A DNA stretch of 64,000 nt from Mesocentrotus franciscanus. Its lineage: Eukaryota > Echinodermata > Echinoidea > Camarodonta > Strongylocentrotidae. Location of the stretch: the NCBI GenBank assembly GCA_037976565.1, contig CP137671.1:19101910-19165909 (forward strand). Reading direction: 5' to 3'. Each line of letters opens with the position of its first letter. The stretch's first letter is position 1. Below are positions 45,501 to 58,700 of the stretch, in pieces. A model generated the notes under the pieces. The model searched no databases, was not told the DNA's origin, and saw only the letters and a list, made by a program, of their open reading frames with translations. A program made the position numbers and the translations under genes.

Positions 45501-47506
45501 TCACCTCTATAAAGAACGGGGGATTGTGAGCACTAAGTAATTTGATAGAGACAGAGACAGCGCACTAAGTAATTTGAAAATCTCGCAGACCATTATTTTC
45601 GCTCAGTGGAGGGGGGGGGGGGTAGTGTGAGCACTAAGTAAACAAATAAAAAAAATAAAAATAAAAAATACTCAAATACTGTCTTTTCTTAAACTTTTTT
45701 TTGCCAGGCCTGGGTTGTCAAGTTATTTTACTACCTCCTGGAGTCTGGAGATTATAAAGGTCATAAATTAATTTCAAAATATCAGATTGTACGGTTGCTT
45801 ATCAAATTGACCTAACGATACATAATTGGATAAATTAGTGAGCATTTTGAGAATTTGCTACCAAGGTTTTATCATTTGTTGACGATAACGTCCATTCTTA
45901 ATAGCACTAACATCGTGTTTAATTTGTTAAACACACGTTTATCTGGAATATTTTGAATGGTGTGGATTAGAGAAATTGAATGATATAAGTCTATTACCAT
46001 TTATATATATATATATATATATATGATTCAGATATTTTCATGTCATATGCATAGGCCTATGTCTTAATATGTATTATGATCGGTTAAAAATCAAGTTTCT
46101 AACATACACAAAATGTAACTGGGGTGAAATAGAACAAAGTGTCGCAGTTGACACCTAATAGGGGAAAAAATACCCCAAAATAACCATTAAAAACAAGTTT
46201 ATTACAAATTATTTAGCCATATCAGACCTACATATTGTATGCAGAGTGTTTAGGGCAGCTAAGTGGTATACTGGTAAAATCTCCGACAGTGATCGCCGAA
46301 AGACAGAAGGAAAAAAAACGTCAAAATTAAACATACATGCAAAATCATTGTACAAGTGCGTAGAAAAAAAAATTACCCAACTTTGGTAGCTTCTCATTAA
46401 AGTTGTATAACCTGTGTGACCTTGAATCATAATTTATTCTAAAGAAGAACTGATACCCTGTCTAATTATACCATTTTCATAATTGTGCTGCCAAGGATGA
46501 CTGAACAGCAGGCTTTTCAAAAGTATTGTCAAAATCCTCTTGTACCAAGTTTGGGCTGAAGCAATGAATGTGAGTCAAAAGCCATTTTGCGTGTGTTATC
46601 TCGTTATCAATAATAATAATAATAATAATAATACATTTATAGAGCGCAGAAACTATCCCACATTAAGTATATATTCTATTGCGCAATATATACAAGAGCT
46701 CCTGATATACTTAGATTCACAGTTAATTGAAAAGACGTGCTTTCAGTTCTGATTTAAAAATATTTACAGATGGTGATCTCCAAAACAATTGCTCCTTTAT
46801 TTACATTGACTGTTAGGCAGTTGAAAAAAAAAGTGTTAACATCTACTCTAACTCAAAGAAATGCTTATTACAAGCAAAATTTATGATATTTTCCTTGTTA
46901 TGATGATTACAATCTTGCCTTCATTCGCATCCCTTGTTTAGGGTATACCTTCTCATTGAGTGATACAAAATGGATACGGTTTATCAGGGATGTTACCTTT
47001 TTTAATGAAAGTTTGAAATTTCTTTGATATTTATCATCATAAATGTTCTTTCTTGCATTTGGGTTCAGTATACTTTGAGTTTTCGATCGCTATTCGGGAT
47101 AAACACCTTATAGGCTCCTTACGCATGTAAAATGGCGCAGTGGACAAGTAAGCAGCGAGAACTTAGATACCGGGCTTAGATATCATGAGACAAGAAGTTA
47201 GTAGGCTGTTTAAACAAATTAAAGGTTGTCCTGTCGATTAAAACAAGGTTCTGTGAAAGCCTAGTTACATTGCATCATTTTAAACAATGAAGCACTGAAG
47301 CACGAGGCACGATTTAAAGAGAAGGTTGAGTTCTGGGAAGAGGTGAAAAATAATTTGTGAGCGTTATCATTGTTGTTATGCAAGTGTGGAAGAACATCAG
47401 ATAAATAATGTTCCCTGAAAAGCATGGGTCTTCAAATGCCTTCATATTTTAAATATGGCATGTAACAGCATAAAAATCGGGACGGATTTTTATGTCACAT
47501 GTTTGT
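45501..47506. other. Gene-free stretch with microsatellites and repeat scraps
   Basis: It holds a G run (45609-45622), a (TA)n run at 46001-46024, a (AAT)n plus LINE/SINE tail at 46609-46700, and many AT-rich bases. An inverted pair (TTACCCAACTTTGGTAGCTT near 46375 and AGCTACCAAAGCTGGGTAA near 47917) may mark the ends of a 1.5-kb element. No gene was recognised. Confidence 0.55.
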
Positions 47507-47690
47507 GTAGTCCCATATACATATTTCTGTGTAAAGTGCCTGTTACTCTACCAACACTGAGCCAAATTTCTTATTATTTTGATGATTCCAGAACCTTGCA
47601 GTACACACCAATACTTATATGCTAGATGATCAACCTTTTCTGATCGATTCCACACCGTTTCTTTCACAATGCAATCGCATGACCAGAACT
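47507..47690 (+). repeat. Dispersed 184-bp repeat, copy 1
   Basis: Nearly identical to 61957-62140 in the same orientation. It starts GTAGTCCCATATACAT and ends CGCATGACCAGAACT, and the two copies differ at about a dozen positions. Confidence 0.88.
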
Positions 47691-48164
47691 CAACTTTATC
47701 TTTAACTTTTAAAAAGGATTTAAGACCAAAGAAGCGTCATTCCAACTCCACGGCCTGACCTACATTGGTCCCTAAAGCCCAAACTTGGAACAAGGCGATT
47801 TTGAAAACATTTTTTAAAGACCCTGGTGCTTATTCACCCGTGGCAGAAATTATTATGAATAGAGTATCATTGGATAGAAAATAAGTTACTATTCATCATG
47901 AAAGCAATTTCAATTAAGAGCTACCAAAGCTGGGTAAACTTTTTATTGATACGCCCTGTACAGCTGTAGATATAGATGTATTTATAAACATTGATAGTTA
48001 AGTACCTTTGTAGGATTTAAGCAAATTTATAATAGGTCAACTACTTTCTGAGTTAGATGGGGTGTCCCACTTCTCCAGCGTCCCAGTTCACATCGTTCCT
48101 CCCCTATTAATCATGCCACCTATACAATGTATATAAAATAATACCTTGCTCAAGGACATATTAA

Positions 48165-48240
48165 TGCCGAGCCGGGGATGGAACCCACGATCTTGCATTC
48201 CCAGTCACTGATCATTAGACCAGTGCGCCTATGAAACCCC
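48165..48240 (-). mobile_element. tRNA-like SINE head in copy 1
   Basis: On the minus strand, GTGGGTTCCATCCCCGGC is a mutated B-box region. Cleaner versions are at about 52020-52085 and 55905-55970 (GTGGGTTCGATCCCCGAC), in copies 2 and 3. Confidence 0.65.
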
Positions 48241-49734
48241 TAGGCCCTACAATGCAAAAACAAACATTTAGCATTACAACAACAAAATTCCAGTCTGTAT
48301 CTGTATGATATACAAAACATTCGTTTAGCTTAATACTCACATTCAGTCACATAGCCAAAAAAAGAAGGAAATGTGTATCTACTGCATGTACTGTGGGAGC
48401 ATGAATGGCCATATGCTTAGGCCCGCCACTGATTAAGCTAATCTTATATACAGACGTCTCCAAAAAAGATGTAAATAAAATGGGGGAGGGATTGATATTC
48501 CTGTTTCACTACATAAATATTATTATTTCCTTACCATGCGGCAAAAGTACTGCAGTTCAGTTCCAGACAAAGTTCTAAAGATCTCAGCTGACTCAAGTTT
48601 CTACATCAAAAGGATGAGAAGGATGCATTGAAATGTTTCGTAAACCATTCTCACGGTCATGACAGTCGTAGCAACAACAACATGCTCATCGATGCTCCGA
48701 CACAGCTATACAGATCGAGGGTGTACTAGTCGTTATTTACTGTACAAGTCTGCACAACTATATTTTCCCCTCTGTAAACAGGAACTTCCCCATATCGGAG
48801 TTCATTGACGTGGGATTCCCCACCTCTTTGTCTTCTATGTAGATAAATGCCTATACATCTCTAATAATAGTTGGGTTTTACCACAGGCAGATTCAGGTGA
48901 AAATTACCTCGGTGTCAATATCTGGGGAGTGTTTCATCAACCCTTAAAATTGATTTGATGAAACAGCTCACAAGTATCGAGTTTAAGCTAAAACTGATTA
49001 GGCCTTAAACTTGATCGGAATCAATTTTAGTTGATGAAACGCCCCCAGGACCGTACAGGACCATCACCTCTATAAAGAACGGGGTATTTCAATTTGCGTG
49101 AATTGTCGACCCGCCACAAGGTGTCACGTGCCTCAATAATCTTGCCTCGATTGAATCAAGATTCTCAGTGTGTTTACGCAACTGGGAAAAGCTCAGCTAT
49201 AGTGTACGTACTCAGTAACCGTGAGGGGAGGGATGGGAGGGGGTGGGGGCGGAGCGTCATCCAAAGTTGGGGGGGCACCAACAAAAAAGGGCTCATACTA
49301 GAAGAAAAAAGGGGGAACCTACAAAGAGGAACCTTAAATCGAGAATATACATTTTTAGACATTGGTATATACCCCTACATTGTCATGATTGCGATTGCAT
49401 TATCAGGGATGTTTCCAATATTGTTTCTGTCTATACACGCTCCAAAATACTGCGCAAGCATCATACTTTGCAGTTGGGTGTGATGGTCTGAATATTCATA
49501 TTACGAGCGAGCAAATTTATTTAGTACTTAATTTTCAGGTCGCAGTTCGAAAAATTACATCTTTTAAAGAGGACAACACATCCTGATTGGTTTTCAGCAC
49601 AATCTTATCATGAAAGACTGAAAATACCTTTAAAAGGTAACATAATTAAATCAAATATAAATGTGAGCTAACGTAGCAAACGAACAACAGTATTATAGGG
49701 AAATTAAAGAAACATTTCTTTAAATTAGGGGCGC

Positions 49735-50253
49735 GTGATTTGGAGAAAGGAAAAGAGGCACTTATCAGATGGGAAAAGGACACTTATTAGAAAAGAAAAG
49801 GCACGTGTCAAAATAAATGGGGCACTTATGAGAATGGAAAATGGGCACTTACAAGAATGGAAAAGGGGCACCTATCAGATTTTAATAGCGGCATTTATCA
49901 GGGGTGAAAAGGGCCATTGATGATAAGAGGAAGGGGCTCGTACTAAAATAAGAAAAGGGGCATTTATCAGAAGGAAAAAGGACACTTATTTGAAAGGAAA
50001 AGGGGGCACGTGTCAAATTTAATGGAGCACTTATCAGAGATGAAAAGGGGATAGGCTTCTAATCATCAGGAAAATGGGGCATTTATTAAAAAGGAAATGG
50101 GCATGTTTCAAAATAAAAGGGGGACTTATCAGGGGTGAAAAGGGGCACTTATTAGAGATGAACTTAATGGACACTCATCATAAGGGAAAGGGGCAATTAT
50201 TAAAAAGGAAAAGCAGCACCTCTCAGATATGAATAGGGGCAATTATCGATGAG
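49735..50253 (+). repeat. GGGGCACTTATCAGA minisatellite in copy 1
   Basis: Degenerate 22-23 bp units of the same family as 32680-33840 (AAAAGGGGCACTTATCAGA type). The block ends abruptly at a deletion junction (GATGAGACTGGGAC) shared exactly with copy 2 (about 54137). Confidence 0.88.
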
Positions 50254-51289
50254 ACTGGGACTTCGCTGCATTGGACTCTAAAAAACTGCCATATGGTAAG
50301 AATATAATAAAATTTCTGGTGAAAAAAGCTACACTGGCTTTTTTAAAAATTTACTACGCGTGAACACCTTTTAATGTGTGAATTGTTCTTTCTATAAGCT
50401 CAACACTAAGTGGCGGAGAAAACCCTTTTACATGCAGGGCCTTCGGCTTCGCTGTGGAATTATGCTCAACGAAGATCATATTTAGCACTTTAAATAATCT
50501 ATAGCAGATCAGTTAAAGTGTTCAAAAATAATCTTAATAGTACATATGTTAATTTCATTCGGCAAATCATTCATACGCTGTAGTTCTCTTTCATGTCCGT
50601 ATATGTATATCTTAACTCCTGTTTGTTTGTTTTTTGCACAAGTGTGCGCCTTAATTATTTGATTTTAAGTAGACTCTGATTGATAATAGTACATCATTAC
50701 ATGTAGGCCTACCAGTGAATACCTTTCAACGCATTATTAATGGAATTAGTAGTCCTAAGTGGATTTATAAAATGGTTTGGACTGCGCATCCCTTTCCTCA
50801 ATATCTGCATAATTTCGTATCAGGACAATTACCCCCTGGAAAATCACCCCAGAAAAGCTACCCCCTACGTACAATTACCCCCCAAAAAAGCCCCGAAAAA
50901 AATCAGCAGTAAAGGAGTAAAAGTGGTTTGTATTTTTAACCAAAAATAAAATAAAAATGAATTGAATCACAGAAAAATTACTTTTCATTCAAAGAAAAGG
51001 AGAGAGTAAACAGGAATTAAACTTCTTAAACATTCCTCATGCCCCTATATTTATCAATTAATGCAGGATTTTATAATAGCGTTACGCGCATATCGTTGAA
51101 ATATTGTGAGGGGATGGGAAAGCGTTTGTGTTTTTTTTTATTATAGGAGTGAAAAGACGGTTACCCCCACCCCCCCCAAAAAAAAAAAATCAAATGTGGT
51201 TTATTTCTTATGCGTTTGTTGGAAAATTACAAATTTCCAAATTTACAGTCAGGCAAAAACTATGCTTATTTAGAAGCCTTCATGTCAGG

Positions 51290-51830
51290 GCCTGCTGAAC
51301 GGCGGGGCTCGGGGGCTCGAGCCCCTCACTTTTTGAAAAAGTATGTTAAAGAGAAAAGAAAGAATGAGTGACCTGCCAGTGTCACAAAATGAGGTATCAA
51401 AATATGCTCATTTGACCGTAATTAACTGCCTAAAACCCCTGAGCTTACGGGGGCTCCGCCCCCTGGACCCCACATAAAGCCCTAAGGAGGGCCGCTGGAT
51501 GCTCATCTGTCCGTAATTAAATGCCTAAAATCCCTGAGCTTAATGGGGCTCAGCCCCCTGGACCCCCTGCCAATTAGTGACCTGCCAGTGTCACAAATTA
51601 GGCATGAAAATATGCTCATCTGACCGTAATTAAATGCCTGAAAGCCCTGAGTTTCCGGGGGCTCCGCCCCCTGGACGCCACGCCATTTAATGACGTGCCA
51701 GTGTCACAAATAAGGTATCTAAATATGCTCATCTGACCGTAATTTAATGCCTAAAACCCCAGAGTTTCCGGGGGCTCCGCCTTGACCTTTTTGCTCAATA
51801 CGCCACTGCCCCTGAAAGGTGAGCGCCCCT
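51290..51830 (+). repeat. GC-rich ~115-bp tandem repeats, copy 1
   Basis: Units contain GGGGGCTCCGCCCCCTGGAC, GACCTGCCAGTGTCACAAA and ATGCTCATCTGACCGTAATT. GGGGGC-TCC-GCCCCC forms a short stem in each unit. The same family in reverse orientation fills 62755-64000. Confidence 0.9.
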
Positions 51831-51873
51831 GGAATGTTTGCCCCCAATCCCAAACTGCTTCCGGCACGCCTGG

Positions 51874-54800
51874 GTACTTTTGTAGGATTTCAGCAAATTT
51901 ATAATAGGTCAATTACTTTTTGAGTTTGATGGGGTGTCCCACTTCTCAAGCGCCCCAGTTCACCTCCCCTATTAATAATGCCAACACAATGTATATATAA
52001 TGCCTTGCTCAATGACATAAATGCCGTGTCGGGGATCGAACCCACGATCTTTGCATTCCCAGTCGGCTGATCATTAGACAGTTTCGATTAAGACACCCCT
52101 ACAATGCAAAAACAAACATTTAGCATTAAAATAAATTCATTCCATGTCTGTATCTGTATGATGTACAAAACATTGGTTTAGCATAATATTTACATTCAAT
52201 TACAGATATATATAGCAAAATATGTATCTACTGTTGGAGCATGAACAGGTCTAGGCCCGCCACTGAATAAGCTACTCTTTGTTATGTACAGACGTCTCCA
52301 AAAAAGATGTCAATAAAAAGCGGGAGGGATTGATATTCCTGTTACACTACATGAACATTATTATTTCCTTACCATGAGGCAAAAGTACTGCAGTAACTGT
52401 TCAGTTCCAGGCAAAGTTCTAAAGATCGCAGCTGACTCAAGTTTCTACATCAAAAGGATGAGAAGGATGCATTGAAATGTTTCGTAAACCATTCTCACGG
52501 TCATGACAGTCGTAGCAACAACAACATGCTCATCGATGCTCCGACACAGCTATACAGATCGAGGGCGTACTAGTCGTTATTTACTGTACAAGTCTGCACA
52601 ACTATATTTCCCCTCTGTAAACAGGAACTTCCCCATATCGGAGTTCATTGACGTGGGATTCCCCACCTCTTTGTATTCTATGTGGATGAATGCCTGTACG
52701 TTTCTAATAATAGTTGGATTTTACCACAGGCAGATTCAGGTGAAAATTACCTCGGTGTCAATATCTGGGGAGTGTTTCTACCCTTAAAATTGATTTGATG
52801 AAACAGCTCACAAGTATCAATTTTAAGCTAAAACTGATTAGGCCTTAAACTTGATCGGAATCAATTTTAGTTGATGAAACGCCCCCCAGGACTACAGGAC
52901 CATCACCTCTACAAAGAACGGGGTATATCAATTTGCGTGAGCCCCTTCGAATTTCAGACCAGCTCCGCGTACCCCTTCTATAGACAATAATATTGTCGAT
53001 CCGCCACAAGGTGTCACGTGCCTCAATAATCTTGCCTCGATTGAATCAAGATTCTCAGTGATATACACAACTGGGAAAAGCTCAGCTAAAGTGTACTCAG
53101 GAACCGTGAGGGGAGGGATGGGAGGGGGTGGGGCGGAGTGTCATCCAAAGTTGGCGGGGGGCACCAACAAAAAAGGGCTCATACTAGAAGAACAAAAAGG
53201 GGAACCTACAAAGAGGAACCTTAAATCGAGAATATACATTTTTTAGACATTGGTATATACCCCTACATTGTCATGATTGCGATTGCATTATCAGGGATGT
53301 TTCCAATATTGTTTCTGTCTATACACGCTCCAAAATACTGCGCAAGCATCATACTTTGCAGTTGGGTGTGATGGTCTGAATATTCATATTACGAGCGAGC
53401 AAATTTATTTAGTACTTTTCAGGTCGCAGTTCGAAAAATTACATCTTTTAAAGAGGACAACACATCCTGATTGGTTTTAAGCACAATCTTATCATGAAAG
53501 ACTGAAAATACCTTTAAAAGGTAACATAATTAAATCAAATATAAATGTGAGCTAACGTAGCAAACGAACTACAGTATCAGGGAAATTAAAGAAACATTTC
53601 TTTAAATTAGGGGCGCGTGATTTGGAGAAAGGAAAAGAGGCACTTATCAGATGGGAAAAGGACACTTATTAGAAAAGAAAAGGCACGTGTCAAAATAAAT
53701 GGGGCACTTATGAGAATGGAAAATGGGCACTTACAAGAATGGAAAAGGGGCACCTATCAGATTTTAATAGCGGCATTTATCAGGGGTGAAAAGGGCCATT
53801 GATGATAAGAGGAAGGGGCTCGTACTAAAATAAGAAAAGGGGCATTTATCAGAAGGAAAAAGGACACTTATTTGAAAGGAAAAGGGGGCACGTGTCAAAT
53901 TTAATGGGGCACTTATCAGAGATGAAAAGGGGATAGGCTTCTAATCATCAGGAAAATGGGGCATTTATTAAAAAGGAAATGGGCATGTTTCAAAATAAAA
54001 GGGGGACTTATCAGGGGTGAAAAGGGGCACTTATTAGAGATGAACTTAATGGACACTCATCATAAGGGAAAGGGGCAATTATTAAAAAGGAAAAGCAGCA
54101 CCTCTCAGATATGAATAGGGGCAATTATCGATGAGACTGGGACTTCGCTGCATTGGACTCTAAAAAACTGCCATATGGTAAGAATATAATAAATTTCTGG
54201 TGAAAAAAGCTACACTGGCTTTTTTAAAATTTACTACGCGTGAACACCTTTTAATGTGTGAATTGTTCTTTCTATAAGCTCAACACTAAGTGGCGGAGAA
54301 AACCCTTTTACATGCAGGGCCTTCGGCTTCGCTGTGGAATTATGCTCAACGAAGATCATATTTAGCTCTTTAAATAATCTATAGCAGATCAGTTAAAGTG
54401 TTCAAAAATAATCTTAATAGTACATATGTTAATTTCATTCGGCAAATCATTCATACGCTGTAGTTCTCTTTCATGTCCGTATATGTATATCTTAACTCCT
54501 GTTTGTTTGTTTTTGCACAAGTGTGCGCCTTAATTATTTGATTTTAAGTAGACTCTGATTGATAATAGTACATCATTACATGTAGGCCTACCAGTGAATA
54601 CCTTTCAACGCATTATTAATGGAATTAGTAGTCCTAAGTGGATTTATAAAATGGTTTGGACTGCGCATCCCTTTCCTCAATATCTGCATAATTTCGTATC
54701 AGGACAATTACCCCCTGGAAAATCACCCCAGAAAAGCTACCCCCCCCCTACGTACAATTACCCCCAAAAAAGCCCCGAAAAAAATCAGCAGTAAAGGAGT

Positions 54801-55757
54801 AAAAGTGGTTTGTATTTTTAACCAAAAATAAAATAAAAATGAATTGAATCACAGAAAAATTACTTTTCATTCAAAGAAAAGGAGAGAGTAAACAGGAATT
54901 AAACTTCTTAAACATTCCTCATGCCCCTATATTTATCAATTAATGCAGGATTTTATAATAGCGTTACGCGCATATCGTTGAAATATTGTGAGGGGATGGG
55001 AAAGCGTTTGTGTTTTTTTATTATAGGAGTGAAAAGACGGTTACCCCCACCCCCCCCAAAAAAAAAAAATCAAATGTGGTTTATTTCTTATGCGTTTGTT
55101 GGAAAATTACAAATTTCCAAATTTACAGTCAGGCAAAAACTATGCTTATTTAGAAGCCTTCATGTCAGGGCCTGCTGAACGGCGGGGCTCGGGGGCTCGA
55201 GCCCCCCTCACTTTTTTGAAAAAGTATGTTAAAGAGAAAAAGAAAGAATGAGTGACCTGCCAGTGTCACAAAATGAGGTATCAAAATATGCTCATTTGAC
55301 CGTAATTAACTGCCTAAAACCCCTGAGCTTACGGGGGCTCCGCCCCCTGGACCCCACATAAAGCCCTAAGGAGGGCCGCTGGATGCTCATCTGTCCGTAA
55401 TTAAATGCCTTAAATCCCTGAGCTTCATGGGGCTCAGCCCCCTGGACCCCCTGCCAATTAGTGACCTGCCAGTGTCACAAATTAGGTATGAAAATATGCT
55501 CATCTGACCGTAATTAAATGCCTAAAAGCCCTGAGTTTCCGGGGGCTCCGCCCCCTGGACGCCACGCCATTTAACGACGTGCCAGTGTCACAAATAAGGT
55601 ATCTAAATATGCTCATCTGACCGTAATTTAATGCCTAAAACCCCAGAGTTTCCGGGGGCTCCGCCTTGACCTTTTTGCTCAATACGCCACTGCCCCTGAA
55701 AGGTGAGCCCCCTGGAATGTTTGCCCCCCAATCCCAAACTGCTTCCGGCACGCCTGG
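51874..55757 (+). repeat. Tandem triplication, copy 2 (3,884 bp)
   Basis: This has the same order of parts as copy 1: SINE head (~52020-52085), MITE (~52770-52885), minisatellite (53612-54137) and GC-rich repeats (55170-55720). It is much closer to copy 3 than to copy 1 over the left 1.5 kb, and it shares the minisatellite deletion junction with copy 1. Confidence 0.92.
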
Positions 55758-58700
55758 GTACTTTTGTAGGATTTCAGCAAATTTATAATAGGTCAATTAC
55801 TTTTTTGAGTTTGATGGGGTGTCCCACTTCTCAAGCGCCCCAGTTCACCTCCCCTATTATTAATGCCAACACAATGTATATATAATGCCTTGCTCAATGA
55901 CATAAATGCCGTGTCGGGGATCGAACCCACGATCTTTGCATTCCCAGTCGGCTGATCATTAGACAGTTTCGATTAAGACACCCCTACAATGCAAAAACAA
56001 ACATTTAGCATTAAAATAAATTCATTCCATGTCTGTATCTGTATGATGTACAAAACATTGGTTTAGCATAATATTTACATTCAATTACAGATATATATAG
56101 CAAAATATGTATCTACTGTTGGAGCATGAACAGGTCTAGGCCCGCCACTGAATAAGCTACTCTTTGTTATATACAGACGTCTCCAAAAAAGATGTCAATA
56201 AAAAGCGGGAGGGATTGATATTCCTGTTAGACTACATGAACATTATTATTTCCTTACCATGAGGCAAAAGTACTGCAGTAACTGTTCAGTTCCAGGCAAA
56301 GTTCTAAAGATCGCAGCTGACTCAAGTTTCTACATCAAAAGGATGAGAAGGATGCATTGAAATGTTTCGTAAACCATTCTCACGGTCATGACAGTCGTAG
56401 CAACAACAACATGCTCATCGATGCTCCGACACAGCTATACAGATCGAGGGTGTACTAGTCGTTATTTACTGTGCATGTCTGCACAACTATATCTTCCACT
56501 CTGTATAGGAACTTCCCCATATCGGAGTTCATTGACGTGGGATTCCCCACCTCTTTGTATTCTATGTGGATGAATGCCTGTACGTTTCTAATAATAGTTG
56601 GATTTTACCACAGGCAGATTCAGGTGAAAATTACCTCGGTGTCAATATCTGGGGGAGTGTTTCTACCCTTAAAATTGATTTGATGAAACAGCTCACAAGT
56701 ATCAATTTTAAGCTAAAACTGATTAGGCCTTAAACTTGATCGGAATCAATTTTAGTTGATGAAACGCCCCCAGGACTACAGGACCATCACCTCTACAAAG
56801 AACGGGGTATTTCAATTTGCGTGAGCCCCTTCGAATTTCAGACCAGCTCCGCGTACCCCTTCTATAGACAATAATATTGTCGATCCGCCACAAGGTGTCA
56901 CGTGCCTCAATAATCTTGCCTCGATTGAATCAAGATTCTCAGTGATATACACAACTGGGAAAAGCTCAGCTAAAGTGTACTCAGGAACCGTGAGGGGAGG
57001 GATGGGAGGGGGTGGGGCGGAGCGTCATCCAAAGTTGGCGGGGGGCACCAACAAAAAAGGGCTCATACTAGAAGAACAAAAAGGGGAACCTACAAAGAGG
57101 AACCTTAAATCGAGAATATACATTTTTTAGACATTGGTATATACCCCTACATTGTCATGATTGCGATTGCATTATCAGGGATGTTTCCAATATTGTTTCT
57201 GTCTATACACGCTCCAAAATACTGCGCAAGCATCATACTTTGCAGTTGGGTGTGATGGTCTGAATATTCATATTACGAGCGAGCAAATTTATTTAGTACT
57301 TTTCAGGTCGCAGTTCGAAAAATTACATCTTTTAAAGAGGACAACACATCCTGATTGGTTTTAAGCACAATCTTATCATGAAAGACTGAAAATACCTTTA
57401 AAAGGTAACATAATTAAATCAAATATAAATGTGAGCTAACGTAGCAAACAAACTACAGTATCAGGGAAATTAAAGAAACATTTCAGGAAAAGGGGCACTT
57501 ATCAGATGGGAAAAGGACACTTATTAGAAAAGAAAAGGCACGTGTCAAAATAAATGGGGCACTTATGAGAATGGAAAATGGGCACTTACAAGAATGGAAA
57601 AGCTAGGGCACCTATCAGATTTTAATAGCGGCATTTATCAGGGGTGAAAAGGGCCATTGATGATAAGAGGAAGGGGCTCGTACTAAAATAAGAAAAGGGG
57701 CATTTATCAGAAGGAAAAAGGACACTTATTTGAAAGGAAAAGGGGGCACGTGTCAAATTTAATGGGGCACTTATCAGAGATGAAAAGGGGATGGGCTTCT
57801 AATCATCAGGAAAATGGGCATTTATTAAAAAGGAAATGGGCATGTTTCAAAATAAAAGGGGGACTTATCAGGGGTGAAAAGGGGCACTTATTAGAGATGA
57901 ACTTAATGGACACTCATCATAAGGGAAAGGGGCAATTATTAAAAAGGAAAAGCAGCACCTCTCAGATATGAATAGGGGCAATTATCGATGAGGTGAAGAG
58001 GGGAATTCGAAGTGAAAAGGGGCACTTATCGTACCTGAAGAGATTTTTTTTAAAAGGCACTTATGATAATGGAAAAGGGACACGTATTGCAGATCTTAAT
58101 AGGGGCACTTATCGCAAGGAAAAGGGGCATATGTAAAAAAAAAATTTAAAAAGGCGCTTTTTGGTGTACTTGAAAAAGTGTGGGGGCACTGTGCCCCCAT
58201 CCCTGGAGCGCCGCCTGTCGGTAACTTAATATGAATGTGAATAATTGTGTACATTGTTTTCTGATGATACAGCCTGGGATTCCCCACCGTGGAATTCCTC
58301 AGTTGCCTCGATCGTCGCATGCAATCGTTAACGGCAACATGCAGCGACCCTACCAAAAGTCGCAATTCCCGTTACGCGTTTCACACATGCAAAACGTGAT
58401 TTAATTTGCCAGGAAGTTAAGGTCAGAGTTGTATTTCTTCCATGCACAAATAATGTGCCACCCGCCCCCTATATTTTATCTTATTGATTTATATAATATT
58501 TGTTAAGGTGATTTTTAAACAGATAAGAACCTGGTAAGGAGACTAATCTTGTCGCGTCGGTGACCTTTGATCTCATGTGGGATTCCCCGGCCCACTACTG
58601 CGCAGATGCAGTGTACCGTCGGGGCGTGATATATATCCAGTACAATATGCATGACATTTGTACACTATTTTGAACATGTTCGTAGATCGTTACATCCGGT

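Larger units (their letters stand above)
48002..51873 (+). repeat. Tandem triplication, copy 1 (3,872 bp)
   Basis: This starts at GTACCTTTGTAGGATTT and repeats at 51874 and 55758. It contains, in order: a minus-strand tRNA-like SINE piece, a segment ending GAGTTCATTGACGTGGGATT, a short palindromic MITE (48928-49047), and a minisatellite element (about 49230-50250). A segment with CTTCGGCTTCGCTGTGG and a block of GC-rich ~115-bp repeats (51290-51830) follow. It is the most diverged copy, especially at its left end. Confidence 0.9.

Noticed and set aside
52020..52085. Possible minus-strand tRNA with a good B box (GGTTCGATCCCC)
   Set aside because: It is repeated in each triplication copy, lacks a convincing cloverleaf and fits a SINE head.
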